Positions 42,068 to 51,811 of a stretch of 64,000 nt of DNA are shown here, piece after piece. The position numbers and the translations under genes were made by a program. Location: contig NC_010694.1 in the NCBI RefSeq assembly GCF_000026185.1, positions 2,914,001 through 2,978,000 on the forward strand. Direction: 5' to 3'. The notes below the pieces were generated by a model. It had not been told where the DNA came from. It was given only the letters and a program-made list of their open reading frames with translations, and searched no databases. The DNA is from Erwinia tasmaniensis Et1/99. Lineage in GTDB: Bacteria > Pseudomonadota > Gammaproteobacteria > Enterobacterales > Enterobacteriaceae. How positions within the stretch are numbered: position 1 is the stretch's first letter; each line of letters begins with the position of its first letter.

Positions 42068-43147
42068 TTAATCCTCTTGCGACAGACGCGCCGCCAGTGC
42101 CCCATCCAGATCCTGATAAATGTCCTGCAACAATTTTTCGGTCGTTTCCCAGTTGATGCAGGCATCGGTTACGGAAACGCCATAGCGCATTTCACTACGC
42201 GGCTGTTCGGAAGACTGATTGCCTTCATGAATGTTGCTTTCCAGCATCAGGCCGATAATGGAGCGGTTGCCATCTTTGATCTGCGCGACCGCAGACTCGG
42301 CGACACCCGACTGGCGACGAAAGTCTTTATTCGAATTTCCATGACTGCAATCTATCATCAAGGAGGGGCGGAGTCCTGCCTGCTGCATCTCTTTTTCACA
42401 CTGCGCCACATCCTGCGGCCCATAGTTAGGCTGTTTACCCCCGCGAAGGATCACATGCCCGTCCGGGTTGCCCTGGGTTTGCAGCAGGCAGACCTGCCCT
42501 GCCTGGTTGATACCGACAAAACGATGCGGCTGTGCCGCTGCGCGCATGGCATTGATCGCCGTTGCGAGACTGCCATCCGTCCCGTTTTTGAATCCAACCG
42601 GCATTGACAAGCCCGACGCCATTTCACGGTGTGTTTGCGACTCGGTAGTACGCGCACCGATGGCAGACCAGCTGAACAGATCGCCGAGGTATTGCGGGCT
42701 GTTGGGGTCAAGCGCTTCTGTCGCCAGCGGCAGGCCGATCTCTACCAAATTCAGCAGGAGTTTACGGGCAATATGCAGCCCGGTTTCCATGTCGAAGGTG
42801 TTATCCATATGCGGATCGTTGATCAGTCCTTTCCAGCCTACGGTAGTACGCGGCTTTTCGAAGTAGACGCGCATCACAATATACAGCCTGTCGTTTACCT
42901 TATCGGCCAGCTTTTTGAGATCGCGGGCATAAGCCAGCGCGGCCTCAGGATCGTGTATAGAGCAAGGGCCGCACACCACCAGTAAACGATGATCTTTACC
43001 GCTGATAATGTCGGAGATAATCCGGCGTGAAGCGGTAACTTGCCCTTCCAGCGCATTGTTAAGCGGGTACTGATTTTTCAGTAATTCCGGGGTTATCAAA
43101 ATCTGTTCATCAGCGATATGGACGTTATTGAGCGCATCTTTTTGCAT
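42068..43147 (-). CDS. aroF: DAHP synthase, Tyr-sensitive isozyme
   Basis: A 359-residue enzyme starting MQKDALNNVHIADEQ, matching E. coli AroF. An open frame continues upstream to 43219 but runs through the TyrR box and has no ribosome site. Key blocks are LLVVCGPCSIHDPE, VYFEKPRTTVGWKGLINDPHMD, GFKNGTDGSLATAINAM, HGNSNKD and IGLMLESNIHEGNQ. It catalyses the first step of aromatic biosynthesis and is classically inhibited by tyrosine. It is cotranscribed with tyrA. Confidence 0.97.
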   Translation of the reverse strand: MQKDALNNVHIADEQILITPELLKNQYPLNNALEGQVTASRRIISDIISGKDHRLLVVCGPCSIHDPEAALAYARDLKKLADKVNDRLYIVMRVYFEKPRTTVGWKGLINDPHMDNTFDMETGLHIARKLLLNLVEIGLPLATEALDPNSPQYLGDLFSWSAIGARTTESQTHREMASGLSMPVGFKNGTDGSLATAINAMRAAAQPHRFVGINQAGQVCLLQTQGNPDGHVILRGGKQPNYGPQDVAQCEKEMQQAGLRPSLMIDCSHGNSNKDFRRQSGVAESAVAQIKDGNRSIIGLMLESNIHEGNQSSEQPRSEMRYGVSVTDACINWETTEKLLQDIYQDLDGALAARLSQED

Positions 43148-43200
43148 GATCGTTATCCTGGTGATTCGTGTAGTCGGGCCCTTAGAAGATTGAAATAAAA

Positions 43201-43251
43201 TGTACCATAAGACGTACATGTCGCAAAATTATATGTACATTAAATTTAACT
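43201..43251 (-). promoter_or_regulatory. TyrR boxes upstream of aroF-tyrA
   Basis: TGTACCATAAGACGTACA (43201-43218) fits TGTA-N10-TACA, the TyrR strong-box frame. A second element starting TGTACATTAAATTT at 43234 is a weaker match. The rest of 43252-43470 is AT-rich intergenic DNA without a gene. Confidence 0.78.
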
Positions 43252-43470
43252 CCTGCACAAAAAACTCTATCCATCAGATATAAAATACATAAAAACAGTA
43301 AGTTATATAAAATACAACAATGATGATACTGTAATATTATCTTTACACAATACGATTGAACTATTCATAAATTACTGGTTTTTCGTGTCCGCTCAAACCA
43401 TTAGGGCTGATGTGGTATATCCTCTGTCCACCACCGTGCTCAGCCGCGTTGTCCAACATTTGGAGATCTG

Positions 43471-43995
43471 ATGAACTTAGTGTTACGCCCTTTTGAAGAT
43501 AGCCATGCCGATGCTTTTGCTCATGCCGTTAATGAGTCACTGGGCACTCTGCTTCCGTGGATGGGCTGGGCGCATGAGAACTATACGCCGGAAGATGCGC
43601 TGAAGTGGTTTCACTATACTCATCTTCAACGCCAGCGGGAGCAGGCTGATGAGTCAGGGATCTTCAGCAATGATGGGCAGCTGCTGGGTGGTGTAGGAAT
43701 ACGCTATGCTGACGAGCAGGGTAGCAAGCCTGCACTCGGTTACTGGGTACGCTGCGGCGAACAGCGTAAGGGGATTGCCAGCACGGCGGTGCGCATGCTG
43801 GCTGCGAAAGCATTTATGCAGCGAAAAGCGGAGACGATCGAAATTCTTATTGCAGAGAGCAATCACGCCAGCCGCGCGGTGGCGACCCGGGTCGGAGCCA
43901 AACTGATTGATGTTCGCTTCGGCCTGATTGTCTTAGCCAGCGGGCCGATCGATACCGCTATCTACCACCTGCATCGACCGCATCAGGTGGCTTAA
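43471..43995 (+). CDS. GNAT N-acetyltransferase (RimJ/RimL type)
   Basis: A 174-residue acetyltransferase, LVLRPFEDSHADAFAHAVNESLGTLLPWMGWAHENYTPEDA, with the acetyl-CoA motif YWVRCGEQRKGIASTAVRMLAAKAF (about residues 91-115) and EILIAESNHASRAVATRVGAK. A GGAG ribosome site precedes the ATG. The RimL-type fold suggests an N-terminal alpha-amino group of a protein or a small amine as acceptor, which is unknown. Its last 63 bases overlap the end of the convergent acetyltransferase. Confidence 0.88.
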   Translation: MNLVLRPFEDSHADAFAHAVNESLGTLLPWMGWAHENYTPEDALKWFHYTHLQRQREQADESGIFSNDGQLLGGVGIRYADEQGSKPALGYWVRCGEQRKGIASTAVRMLAAKAFMQRKAETIEILIAESNHASRAVATRVGAKLIDVRFGLIVLASGPIDTAIYHLHRPHQVA

Positions 43996-44679
43996 CGCTA
44001 CCCGCTGCTGTCCCTGCTCATCAATATTTGCTGGCGACAGCCAGTGACGCAAAACCTTATCCAGCACTGGCCACTCGCCATCAATAATCGAGAACCAGTC
44101 AGAATCACGCGAACGATTTTTACGTGTCATCATCTGGCGGAAGGTTCCTTCATAGGTAAAGCCCAGACGCAGCGCCGCGTTGCGCGATGGGGCATTCAGT
44201 GAATCACACTTCCACTCACAGCGCCGATAGCCCAGCGCAAAGGCGTTCGCTATCATCAGCCATAAGGATTCAGTCCCGATCGCCGTGCGCTTCATCAATG
44301 GCGACCAGGTCACTCCGCCAATCTCAAGCGAACCGTTAGCCGGGTCGATACGTAAATAAGATACCAGCCCAAGCGGCTTATTGCGCCGCGCGCAAACAAC
44401 GGTGAAGGTAATAAAGCTTTTTTCCGCCGCCCGCTGGCGCAGCCAGAGATGAAAAGCCGCCAATGAAGAAGGGCGATCTTCCGTCAGGTACGTCCAGTCA
44501 CTGTTATCGGGCGCAGCGGCATAAGCCGCAAAAAGATCGTTGCCGTGCCGCACGCAGTCTAACGGCTCCAGCCGGCAGTAGCGTCCGTTCATTGTTGCTG
44601 CTGCTGGCAGAGAGGCAGGCTTCCAGTCAGGCAACGCTGCACCAACAGGCTGGCCAAATTCATTCATGCGCTGTGTCAT
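43933..44679 (-). CDS. GNAT N-acetyltransferase, second, convergent
   Basis: A 248-residue RimJ/RimL-type protein starting MTQRMNEFGQPVGAALPDWKP. Conserved parts are YCRLEPLDCVRHGNDLFAAYAAAPD, LGLVSYLRIDPANGSLEIGGVTWSPLMKRTAIGTESLWLMIANAFALGYRRCEWKCDSLNAPSRNAALRLGFTYEGTFRQ. The start could also be the ATG four codons later. It is not similar enough to the convergent neighbour to look like a recent duplicate. The acceptor is unknown. Confidence 0.88.
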   Translation of the reverse strand: MTQRMNEFGQPVGAALPDWKPASLPAAATMNGRYCRLEPLDCVRHGNDLFAAYAAAPDNSDWTYLTEDRPSSLAAFHLWLRQRAAEKSFITFTVVCARRNKPLGLVSYLRIDPANGSLEIGGVTWSPLMKRTAIGTESLWLMIANAFALGYRRCEWKCDSLNAPSRNAALRLGFTYEGTFRQMMTRKNRSRDSDWFSIIDGEWPVLDKVLRHWLSPANIDEQGQQRVALSHLMRSMQVVDSGIDRPAG

Positions 44680-44787
44680 GTTCTTCTCCTGGTAAAAGAC
44701 GGGTTGCCATCATATGAAGGCCCCGGCCCGCTTGCCAGCACCTGAATCCTCTAATAGGATATTTTTTTACCTGAATGGAACACGCAA

Positions 44788-45525
44788 ATGCCCCCTGTTC
44801 GTTTAGCTCTGGTTGGTGATTACCGTGCCGATGCCGTTGCGCATCAGGCCATACCGCAGGCGATAAGGCTTGCCGCACAATTCCTGAACCTTGACGTCAG
44901 CCCATGCTGGCTGCCCACTGCCAGCGTCACCGATCGTGGCCAGCTACGTGAGTATGATGCCATCTGGCTGGTACCCGGCAGCCCCTATATCAATGATGAC
45001 GGCGCTTTTCTGGCTATTACCTGGGCGCGTGAAAACAACGTGCCGTTCCTCGGTTCCTGCGGCGGGTTCCAGTACGCTATCGTGGAATATGCGCGCAACG
45101 TCATGGGCTGGAGCGACGCCGGCCATGCCGAAACTGACAGCGGTGGGCGACTGGTGATCGCGCCATTAAGCTGTTCTCTGGTGGAAAAAACCGGGGATAT
45201 ATTGATTGAGCCGGGCACGCTGCTGGCACAGGCATACGGCAAGACGGAGATCACGGAAGGCTATCACTGCAACTTTGGCGTTAATCCTGATTTTGTCGCC
45301 GACCTTAAATCCTATCCGCTGCGCCTGAGCGCACACGATCGTGAGGGCGAGGTGCGGGCAATGGAGCTGCCGGGCCACCGCTTTTACGCCGCCACGCTGT
45401 TCCAGTCTGAACGTGCCGCGCTGCGTAACGCGCTGTCACCGCTGGTGGTAGCACTGCTGCGCGCGGCCAGCGGAGCGATGGAAGCATCGCCTGCAAAACA
45501 ACACACCGACACTGAAAGAGGTTAA
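44788..45525 (+). CDS. class I glutamine amidotransferase-like protein, CTP synthase C-terminus related
   Basis: A 245-residue GATase-fold protein. The nucleophile elbow PFLGSCGGFQYAIVEYAR has Cys91; relatives of this group sometimes carry selenocysteine at this position, but here the codon is an ordinary TGC. The usual FHPE His-Glu motif is changed to LFQSE, so the catalytic histidine of true glutamine amidotransferases is missing and glutaminase activity is doubtful. The first half has a Rossmann-like start RLALVGDYRADAVAHQA and LVPGSPYINDDGAF. The small secreted protein gene follows after 2 bases. Confidence 0.82.
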   Translation: MPPVRLALVGDYRADAVAHQAIPQAIRLAAQFLNLDVSPCWLPTASVTDRGQLREYDAIWLVPGSPYINDDGAFLAITWARENNVPFLGSCGGFQYAIVEYARNVMGWSDAGHAETDSGGRLVIAPLSCSLVEKTGDILIEPGTLLAQAYGKTEITEGYHCNFGVNPDFVADLKSYPLRLSAHDREGEVRAMELPGHRFYAATLFQSERAALRNALSPLVVALLRAASGAMEASPAKQHTDTERG

Positions 45526-45527
45526 CG

Positions 45528-45833
45528 ATGAAAAAAATGATGTTTGTTTTGTCACTGAGTACTCTGCCAATGGTGGCAAGCGCTGACGGGGTGGGATCTT
45601 TATATAGTCAGATTAGCCGACTTTGCCAGACTGACTCACAAAAAAATGGCAACCCGCTTACACAGGTCCCTGCCTTTAAAAATCCCAATATGCTGGATAA
45701 GGGCATCAGTGACGCCTTTGAAAAAGCAAAAAAAGCCAACTCTCACCTGCTTGACGATAGCACATCATGTATTGAGGCCGTTTCTAAACGCTATAGGCAA
45801 GATAATCCGGGTAAAACTTTACCAGTAAGTTGA
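45528..45833 (+). CDS. small secreted protein of unknown function
   Basis: A 101-residue protein with a clear signal peptide (MKKMMFVLSLSTLPMVASA, cleavage after residue 19). The mature part is about 82 residues, Lys- and Ser-rich, with two cysteines (33 and 81) that could form a disulfide. I recognise no family. A GAAAGAGG ribosome site lies inside the end of the preceding gene, and the genes are 2 bases apart, so they are translated as a pair. Confidence 0.75.
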   Translation: MKKMMFVLSLSTLPMVASADGVGSLYSQISRLCQTDSQKNGNPLTQVPAFKNPNMLDKGISDAFEKAKKANSHLLDDSTSCIEAVSKRYRQDNPGKTLPVS

Positions 45834-45908
45834 GACAAAGTGACTCAAGTTAGTCTGTCCGATGCTCTATTCTAAGTGACTGAGCCGTGTAGAGAGGATG
45901 ACATCAGA

Positions 45909-45942
45909 CAAAAAAAGGGGCCAACCTTTCGGTCAGCCCCTT
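45909..45942 (-). terminator. rpsP-rplS operon terminator
   Basis: On the minus strand AAGGGGCTGACC, loop GAAA, GGTTGGCCCCTT, then a run of T. Extra G-T pairs extend the hairpin. Confidence 0.88.
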
Positions 45943-45980
45943 GTTTGCTATTAACTAGTCGATGTCGCGTTAGCGATACC

Positions 45981-46370
<390 letters not shown>

Positions 46371-46384
46371 TTAATCCAGCCGTA

Positions 46385-47137
46385 TCATCGTTTTGTTGCC
46401 TGGGTGTGTTCGCGTTGGAACTCAGCCAGCAACTTTGCTTGCTCTTCAGTCAGAGCCAGGTTTTCCAGAAGTTCAGGTCTTCTAAGCCAGGTACGGCCCA
46501 ACGACTGTTTCAGGCGCCATTGGCGAATATCAGCATGGTTGCCCGACAGTAAAACCGGCGGAACCTCCATCTCTTCCAACACTTCAGGGCGGGTATAGTG
46601 TGGGCAATCCAGCAAACCGTCAGAAAAAGAGTCTTCCTCGGCCGACGCCTGTTTTCCCAGTACCCCCGGTATAAACCGGGAAACCGAGTCAATCAGCGTC
46701 ATTGCTGGCAGCTCGCCACCACTGAGTACGTAATCGCCAATCGACCACTCTTCATCGATTTCGGTTTTGATTACGCGCTCGTCAATCCCTTCGTAGCGAC
46801 CGCAAACCAGAATTAACTTCTGGTTGGTCGCCAGTTCGCAAACCCCGTCCTGATCGAGTTTACGCCCCTGAGGTGACAGATAAATCACCTTAGCGCCTTC
46901 CCCTGCCGCCGCTTTTGCTGCGTGAATGGCATCCCGCAAGGGTTGAACCATCATTAGCATTCCCGGTCCGCCGCCGTAAGGACGTTCATCCACGGTACGG
47001 TGCCGGTCATGAGTGAAGTCACGTGGACTCCAGCTCTGAATGCTGAGCAGGCCATTTTTTACTGCCCGGCCAGTTACTCCGTAATCGGTAATTGCGCGAA
47101 ACATCTCTGGGAACAGGCTGATTATGCCAATCCACAG
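46385..47137 (-). CDS. trmD: tRNA (guanine37-N1) methyltransferase TrmD
   Basis: A SPOUT-fold methyltransferase near-identical to E. coli Trm[64 protein letters not shown] and [13 protein letters not shown] (SAM knot). The start is problematic. At the canonical position the codon before TGG is CTG (47135-47137), and no ATG or GTG is in frame nearby. In-frame TTG codons occur at 47176 (overlapping the rimM TGA) and 47191. A CTG start gives 250 residues; a TTG start adds 13 or 18 residues unlike the family. Confidence 0.93.
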   Translation of the reverse strand: MWIGIISLFPEMFRAITDYGVTGRAVKNGLLSIQSWSPRDFTHDRHRTVDERPYGGGPGMLMMVQPLRDAIHAAKAAAGEGAKVIYLSPQGRKLDQDGVCELATNQKLILVCGRYEGIDERVIKTEIDEEWSIGDYVLSGGELPAMTLIDSVSRFIPGVLGKQASAEEDSFSDGLLDCPHYTRPEVLEEMEVPPVLLSGNHADIRQWRLKQSLGRTWLRRPELLENLALTEEQAKLLAEFQREHTQATKR

Positions 47138-47172
47138 ACTCTGCGCCGGAGTATTACCGTTTTGTTCGGAGC

Positions 47173-47721
47173 TCAAAAACCAGGATCCCAATCTACTTTG
47201 ATGGTGCGGGTAGTGAGATCGACATTCTTGATAACCTGTTCATCGAGGAACGGGATCAACCGCTCCTGCGCACCAAACGCATCCTTCAGGTTAGCCTTGA
47301 CGACGAGAACGTCGTTTGAACCGGTTTCCATCATATCGATGACTTTACCCAGCTCATAACCTTCAACAGTGACTACCTGGCAGCCCATCAGGTCTTTCCA
47401 GTAATAGTCGCCGTTATCCAGCTCCGGCAGTTGCTCTGAATCCACGACAATTTCGCAATTGGTCAGCAGACCCGCGGCATCACGATCGTCAATGCCTTTG
47501 ACTTTGATGATCATGTCCTGATTGTGGCGCTTCCAGCCTTCCAGCTCGACAAGCTGCCATTGACCCGCACGCTGAATAAACCACGGCTGATAGTCAAAAA
47601 TGCTTTCGGCGTCTTCGGTGGAGGAAAACACTTTGAGCCAACCACGAATACCATAGGCAGAGCCCATCTTTCCCAGAATTAACGGGGTAGCGGGAGGCTG
47701 CGAGGTGAGTTGCTTGCTCAT
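47173..47721 (-). CDS. rimM: ribosome maturation factor RimM
   Basis: A 182-residue 30S maturation factor matching E. coli Rim[38 protein letters not shown] in the N-terminal beta barrel, then [13 protein letters not shown] and [49 protein letters not shown] in the PRC-barrel. The ATG at 47721 (MSKQL) is chosen from family conservation. It assists 16S 3' domain folding around S19. Confidence 0.97.
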   Translation of the reverse strand: MSKQLTSQPPATPLILGKMGSAYGIRGWLKVFSSTEDAESIFDYQPWFIQRAGQWQLVELEGWKRHNQDMIIKVKGIDDRDAAGLLTNCEIVVDSEQLPELDNGDYYWKDLMGCQVVTVEGYELGKVIDMMETGSNDVLVVKANLKDAFGAQERLIPFLDEQVIKNVDLTTRTIKVDWDPGF

Positions 47722-47739
47722 GTTGACCACCGTGACAGA

Positions 47740-47988
47740 TTAAGCTGCTTTCTTAGCTTGCTTGATCAGCGCGTTAACGCGATCGGACAGAGTAGCGCCC
47801 TGGCCAACCCAGTGCTCAATGCGGTCCAGATCCAGACGCAGTGCCTCAGCCTGACCTGAAGCGATCGGGTTGAAGAAACCAACGCGCTCGATGAAGCGGC
47901 CGTTACGAGCATTGCGGCTGTCGGTGACGACTACCTGATAAAACGGACGCTTTTTAGCGCCGTGACGTGCCAAACGAATTGTTACCAT
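47740..47988 (-). CDS. rpsP: 30S ribosomal protein S16
   Basis: An 82-residue S16: [41 protein letters not shown]. It is the first gene of the operon, 18 bases ahead of rimM. Confidence 0.98.
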   Translation of the reverse strand: MVTIRLARHGAKKRPFYQVVVTDSRNARNGRFIERVGFFNPIASGQAEALRLDLDRIEHWVGQGATLSDRVNALIKQAKKAA

Positions 47989-48014
47989 AACATCCTCTTT
48001 AGTTAATAAAACAA

Positions 48015-48043
48015 CCGGGCCCCATTGAGGGAACGGGGCCCGG
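48015..48043 (-). terminator. hairpin between ffh and rpsP
   Basis: CCGGGCCCC (48015-48023) and GGGGCCCGG (48035-48043) with an 11-base loop, then TTGTTTT on the minus strand. It ends ffh, and could also act within the rpsP leader. Confidence 0.8.
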
Positions 48044-48124
48044 ATGCAATATAAAAAGCCCGAAAATTTTACTCATTTTGGCGCAAAAAGCAATCTAATT
48101 CGCCTGCGCCATTTTCCGGACGGC

Positions 48125-49486
48125 TTAACGGCCTGGGAAACCAGGCGGCATCATACCTTTCATGCCGCGCATCATTTTCGCCATACCGCCCTTCTTCATC
48201 TTTTTCATCATGCGCTGCATGTCGTCGAACTGCTTAAGTAAGCGGTTAACGTCCTGCACCTGCATACCCGAACCGGTGGCAATGCGGCGCTTGCGCGAGC
48301 CTTTGATGATCTCCGGCTTTTGGCGCTCTTTGCGCGTCATGGAGTTGATCATCGCTTCCATGCGCACCAACACCTTATCGTCCATCTGTGACTTAACGTT
48401 ATCCGGCAGCTGCCCCATGCCCGGCAGTTTACCCATCAGGCTGGCCATACCGCCCATATTGCGCATCTGCTTGAGCTGGTCGAGGAAGTCGTTCAGGTCA
48501 AAACCATCGCCTTTCTTCAGCTTGCTGGCCAGCTTCTCTGCCTGGGCGCGATCGACCTTACTTTCAATATCTTCGATCAGCGACAGCATATCGCCCATGC
48601 CCAGAATACGCGAGGCAATACGGTCAGGATAGAAAGGTTCCAGGGCCTCGGTCTTCTCACCGACCCCCATAAACTTAATCGGCTTCCCGGTGATATGGCG
48701 AATCGACAGCGCAGCACCGCCACGGGCATCACCATCCACTTTCGTCAGTACCACACCGGTTAACGGCAGCGCTTCGTTGAACGCCTTAGCGGTATTGGCC
48801 GCATCCTGACCGGTCATGGCATCGACAACAAACAGCGTTTCGACCGGATTAATCGCGGCGTGAACCTGCTTGATCTCGTCCATCATCGCTTCATCGACGT
48901 GCAGACGACCGGCGGTATCCACCAGCAGCACATCGTAGAACTTCAGCCTGGCCTGCTGTAAGGCGTTTTTAACGATGTCTACCGGCTGCTGGCTAAGGTC
49001 GGACGGGCAGAAATCTACGCCAACCTGTTCTGCCAGCGTCTCCAGCTGTTTGATTGCCGCCGGGCGGTAGACGTCGGCAGAGACCACCAGCACTTTTTTC
49101 TTGTGCTTTTCACGCAGAAATTTACCGAGTTTGCCGACGCTGGTGGTTTTACCCGCCCCCTGCAGACCCGCCATCAGGATCACCGCCGGAGGCTGTGCCG
49201 CCAGGTTCAGCGTGTTGTTCTCCTCCCCCATCGCCGCCACCAGCTCGTTTTTCACGATCTTGACGAACTCCTGACCCGGCGTCAGGCTTTTGTTTACTTC
49301 CTGACCAACGGCACGTTCTTTAACGCGTCCGATAAAGTCACGCACTACCGGCAGCGCAACGTCTGCTTCCAATAATGCCATGCGCACTTCGCGCAGCGTG
49401 TCTTTAATATTGTCTTCTGTCAGCCGTCCACGGCCGCTGATATTGCGCAGGGTCTGCGATAGTCTATCGGTTAAATTATCAAACAT
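48125..49486 (-). CDS. ffh: signal recognition particle protein Ffh
   Basis: A 453-residue SRP54 homologue, exactly the E. coli length from the ATG at 49486 (MFDNLTDRLSQTLRNISG). The N domain is followed by the G domain with GLQGAGKTTSVGKLG, DTAGRLHVDEAMM and TKVDGDARGGAALS, then the methionine-rich M domain ending KKMKKGGMAKMMRGMKGMMPPGFPGR, which binds 4.5S RNA and signal peptides. The upstream open frame (to 49570) has no family similarity. Confidence 0.98.
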   Translation of the reverse strand: MFDNLTDRLSQTLRNISGRGRLTEDNIKDTLREVRMALLEADVALPVVRDFIGRVKERAVGQEVNKSLTPGQEFVKIVKNELVAAMGEENNTLNLAAQPPAVILMAGLQGAGKTTSVGKLGKFLREKHKKKVLVVSADVYRPAAIKQLETLAEQVGVDFCPSDLSQQPVDIVKNALQQARLKFYDVLLVDTAGRLHVDEAMMDEIKQVHAAINPVETLFVVDAMTGQDAANTAKAFNEALPLTGVVLTKVDGDARGGAALSIRHITGKPIKFMGVGEKTEALEPFYPDRIASRILGMGDMLSLIEDIESKVDRAQAEKLASKLKKGDGFDLNDFLDQLKQMRNMGGMASLMGKLPGMGQLPDNVKSQMDDKVLVRMEAMINSMTRKERQKPEIIKGSRKRRIATGSGMQVQDVNRLLKQFDDMQRMMKKMKKGGMAKMMRGMKGMMPPGFPGR

Positions 49487-49651
49487 CGTCTCTCGCTCAA
49501 CGTAATGAGAGGCCGCCGTGGCGACACAATTGCGCGGATTATAACATGATCCCGCCGGGATCTCAGCCATATACGATGAGATCGTTTGGAGCCAGCAGCC
49601 GCTGGCGCTATACTGAATTTTTCCTTATCCGGCCGGTACCTGACGAAAGCT

Positions 49652-50443
49652 ATGTCCGTAATTGCGATTCTGGCGCTATTCGCCTACTCATTCAGCCTTG
49701 CTCTAATCATCCCCAGCCTGCTGCGTAAAAACAGCACATGGCGGCGTCTGGCGGTGCTCTCTGCTATCGTTGCCCTGGTATGCCATGCCGTGGCGCTGGA
49801 ACAGCGTATCTTTGCCCAAGATGGCGGTCAAAACCTCAGCCTGCTGAACATTGCCTCGCTGGTTAGCCTGCTAATCTGCATCATTATGACCATCGTCGCC
49901 TCACGTGACAGGGGCTGGATCCTGCTGCCGATAGTTTACAGCTTTGCGTTGATTAACCTGGCGTTTGCTACCTTTGTTCCCAATGCCTTTATTACTCATC
50001 TGGAAACCACGCCGGGCATGATGGTGCACATCGGTCTGGCGCTGTTTGCTTATGCCACGCTGATTATTGCCGCACTGTACGCGCTACAGCTTGCATGGAT
50101 CGACTGGCTGCTGAAAAATAAGAAGCTGGCTTTTAGCACCGATATCCCCCCGCTGATGACGATCGAACGTAAGATGTTCCATATCACTCAAATCGGCGTT
50201 GTGCTGCTGACGCTGGTGTTATGCACCGGATTATTTTTTATGCACGATCTGTTCAGCCGCGAAAATATTGATAAAGCGGTACTGTCTATTGTCGCCTGGT
50301 TCCTCTATATCGTGCTGCTGTGGGGCCATTACCATGAAGGCTGGCGCGGTCGCCGCGTGGTGTGGTTCAACTGCGGCGGCGCTTTTTTGCTCACCATGTC
50401 CTACTTTGGTAGCCGCATGCTGCAGCACTTTTTAACCTCCTGA
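49652..50443 (+). CDS. ypjD: inner membrane protein YpjD (cytochrome c assembly-like)
   Basis: A 263-residue polytopic protein, the E. coli YpjD length from the ATG at 49652. About eight membrane segments are visible, including VIAILALFAYSFSLALIIP, ISTIVALVCHAVALE-like segments, LALFAYATLIIAALYALQLAWI and AVLSIVAWFLYIVLLWGHYHEGWRGRRVVWFN, the heme-handling-like histidine motif of CcsA/ResC relatives. It is divergent from ffh, and yfjD follows after 19 bases. The function is not well defined. Confidence 0.93.
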   Translation: MSVIAILALFAYSFSLALIIPSLLRKNSTWRRLAVLSAIVALVCHAVALEQRIFAQDGGQNLSLLNIASLVSLLICIIMTIVASRDRGWILLPIVYSFALINLAFATFVPNAFITHLETTPGMMVHIGLALFAYATLIIAALYALQLAWIDWLLKNKKLAFSTDIPPLMTIERKMFHITQIGVVLLTLVLCTGLFFMHDLFSRENIDKAVLSIVAWFLYIVLLWGHYHEGWRGRRVVWFNCGGAFLLTMSYFGSRMLQHFLTS

Positions 50444-50462
50444 TTTACCACAAGGACCGCTC

Positions 50463-51749
50463 GTGGAACACGTTTCAACCACTACCCTGATTATTACGCT
50501 GATCGTTATGATCCTGGTTTCAGCGTACTTTTCCGGTTCCGAAACCGGCATGATGACGCTGAATCGCTATAAGCTGCGTCATCAGGCTAAAAACGGCAAT
50601 CGCGCCGCACGCCGGGTCGAGAAACTTCTGCGCCGTCCTGACCGCCTGATCAGCCTGGTGCTGATTGGCAACAATCTGGTCAATATTCTGGCCTCGGCGC
50701 TGGCCACTATTGTTGGTATGCGCCTGTACGGCGATGCCGGCGTTGCGATAGCGACCGGCATACTGACCTTCCTGGTGTTGGTTTTTTCTGAGGTCCTGCC
50801 GAAAACCGTTGCGGCGCTCTACCCGGAAAAGGTTGCTTTTCCCAGCAGCGTTCTGCTGGGGCCACTTCAGGTGGTGATGATGCCGCTGGTGTGGCTGCTG
50901 AACACCATTACGCGCATACTGATGCGCCTGGTTGGCATCAGCAGTGATGCTGTTATCAGTGGGGCTTTGAGCAAGGAAGAGCTGCGCACCATTGTCTACG
51001 AATCACGCTCGTTAATGTCGCGCCGCAATCAGGATATGCTGTTGTCCGTGCTGGATCTGGAGAAGGTCAATGTTGATGACATTATGGTGCCGCGTAATGA
51101 AATCGTCGGGATCAACATTAACGACGACTGGAAATCGATCGTGCGCCAGCTGACGCATTCACCACATGGTCGTATCGTGCTGTATCGGGATTCGCTCGAC
51201 GACACCATCAGTATGTTGCGCGTGCGCGAAGCCTATCGTTTGATGACGGAGAAAAAAGAGTTTACCAAAGAGGTGATGCTGCGCGCGGCGGACGAAATCT
51301 ATTACGTGCCGGAAGGCACCCCGCTTAATGTCCAGCTGGTGAAATTTCAGCGTAATAAAGAAAAAGTCGGGCTGGTGGTTGATGAATACGGCGATGTCAA
51401 AGGGCTGGTCACCATCGAAGATATTCTGGAAGAGATCGTGGGTGACTTTACCACGTCCATGTCGCCTACGCTGGCGGAAGAGGTGATGCCGCAGAACGAC
51501 GGCTCGGTGCTGATCGAAGGCGGTGCCAACGTCCGTGAAATAAATAAAGTGTTTAACTGGACGCTGCCGGAAGCGGATGCCCGCACAATTAATGGCATGA
51601 TCCTCGAGGAAATTCAGGATATTCCGTTATCGGGTGCCACCGTGCATATTTCTCATTATGCGGTGGATATTCTTGATGTTCAGGAGAATATGATTAAGCA
51701 GGTGCGCATTACGCCACAAAAGCCGCTGAAGGAGTCAATCGGCTCATAG
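50463..51749 (+). CDS. yfjD: CNNM/CorC-HlyC-family membrane protein YfjD (CorB-like)
   Basis: A 428-residue protein starting with GTG at 50463. The order is: DUF21/CNNM membrane domain (SAYFSGSETGMMTLNRYKLRHQAK, then three more segments to about residue 175), a CBS pair (VPRNEIVGININDDWKSIVRQL and VVDEYGDVKGLVTIEDILEEIVGDF) and a C-terminal CorC_HlyC domain. Relatives influence Mg2+/Co2+ efflux or resistance. It is cotranscribed with ypjD and followed by a terminator. Confidence 0.93.
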   Translation: MEHVSTTTLIITLIVMILVSAYFSGSETGMMTLNRYKLRHQAKNGNRAARRVEKLLRRPDRLISLVLIGNNLVNILASALATIVGMRLYGDAGVAIATGILTFLVLVFSEVLPKTVAALYPEKVAFPSSVLLGPLQVVMMPLVWLLNTITRILMRLVGISSDAVISGALSKEELRTIVYESRSLMSRRNQDMLLSVLDLEKVNVDDIMVPRNEIVGININDDWKSIVRQLTHSPHGRIVLYRDSLDDTISMLRVREAYRLMTEKKEFTKEVMLRAADEIYYVPEGTPLNVQLVKFQRNKEKVGLVVDEYGDVKGLVTIEDILEEIVGDFTTSMSPTLAEEVMPQNDGSVLIEGGANVREINKVFNWTLPEADARTINGMILEEIQDIPLSGATVHISHYAVDILDVQENMIKQVRITPQKPLKESIGS

Positions 51750-51767
51750 CCCGCTCCCTGCCGAAAA

Positions 51768-51795
51768 AAAAGGCGACCCCATCAGGTCGCCTTTT
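51768..51795. terminator. terminator between yfjD and luxS
   Basis: AAAAGGCGACC (51768-51778) and GGTCGCCTTTT (51785-51795) form a near-perfect hairpin between convergent genes, so it serves both. Confidence 0.92.
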
Positions 51796-51811
51796 CTCTT
51801 CTCGCAACTGA

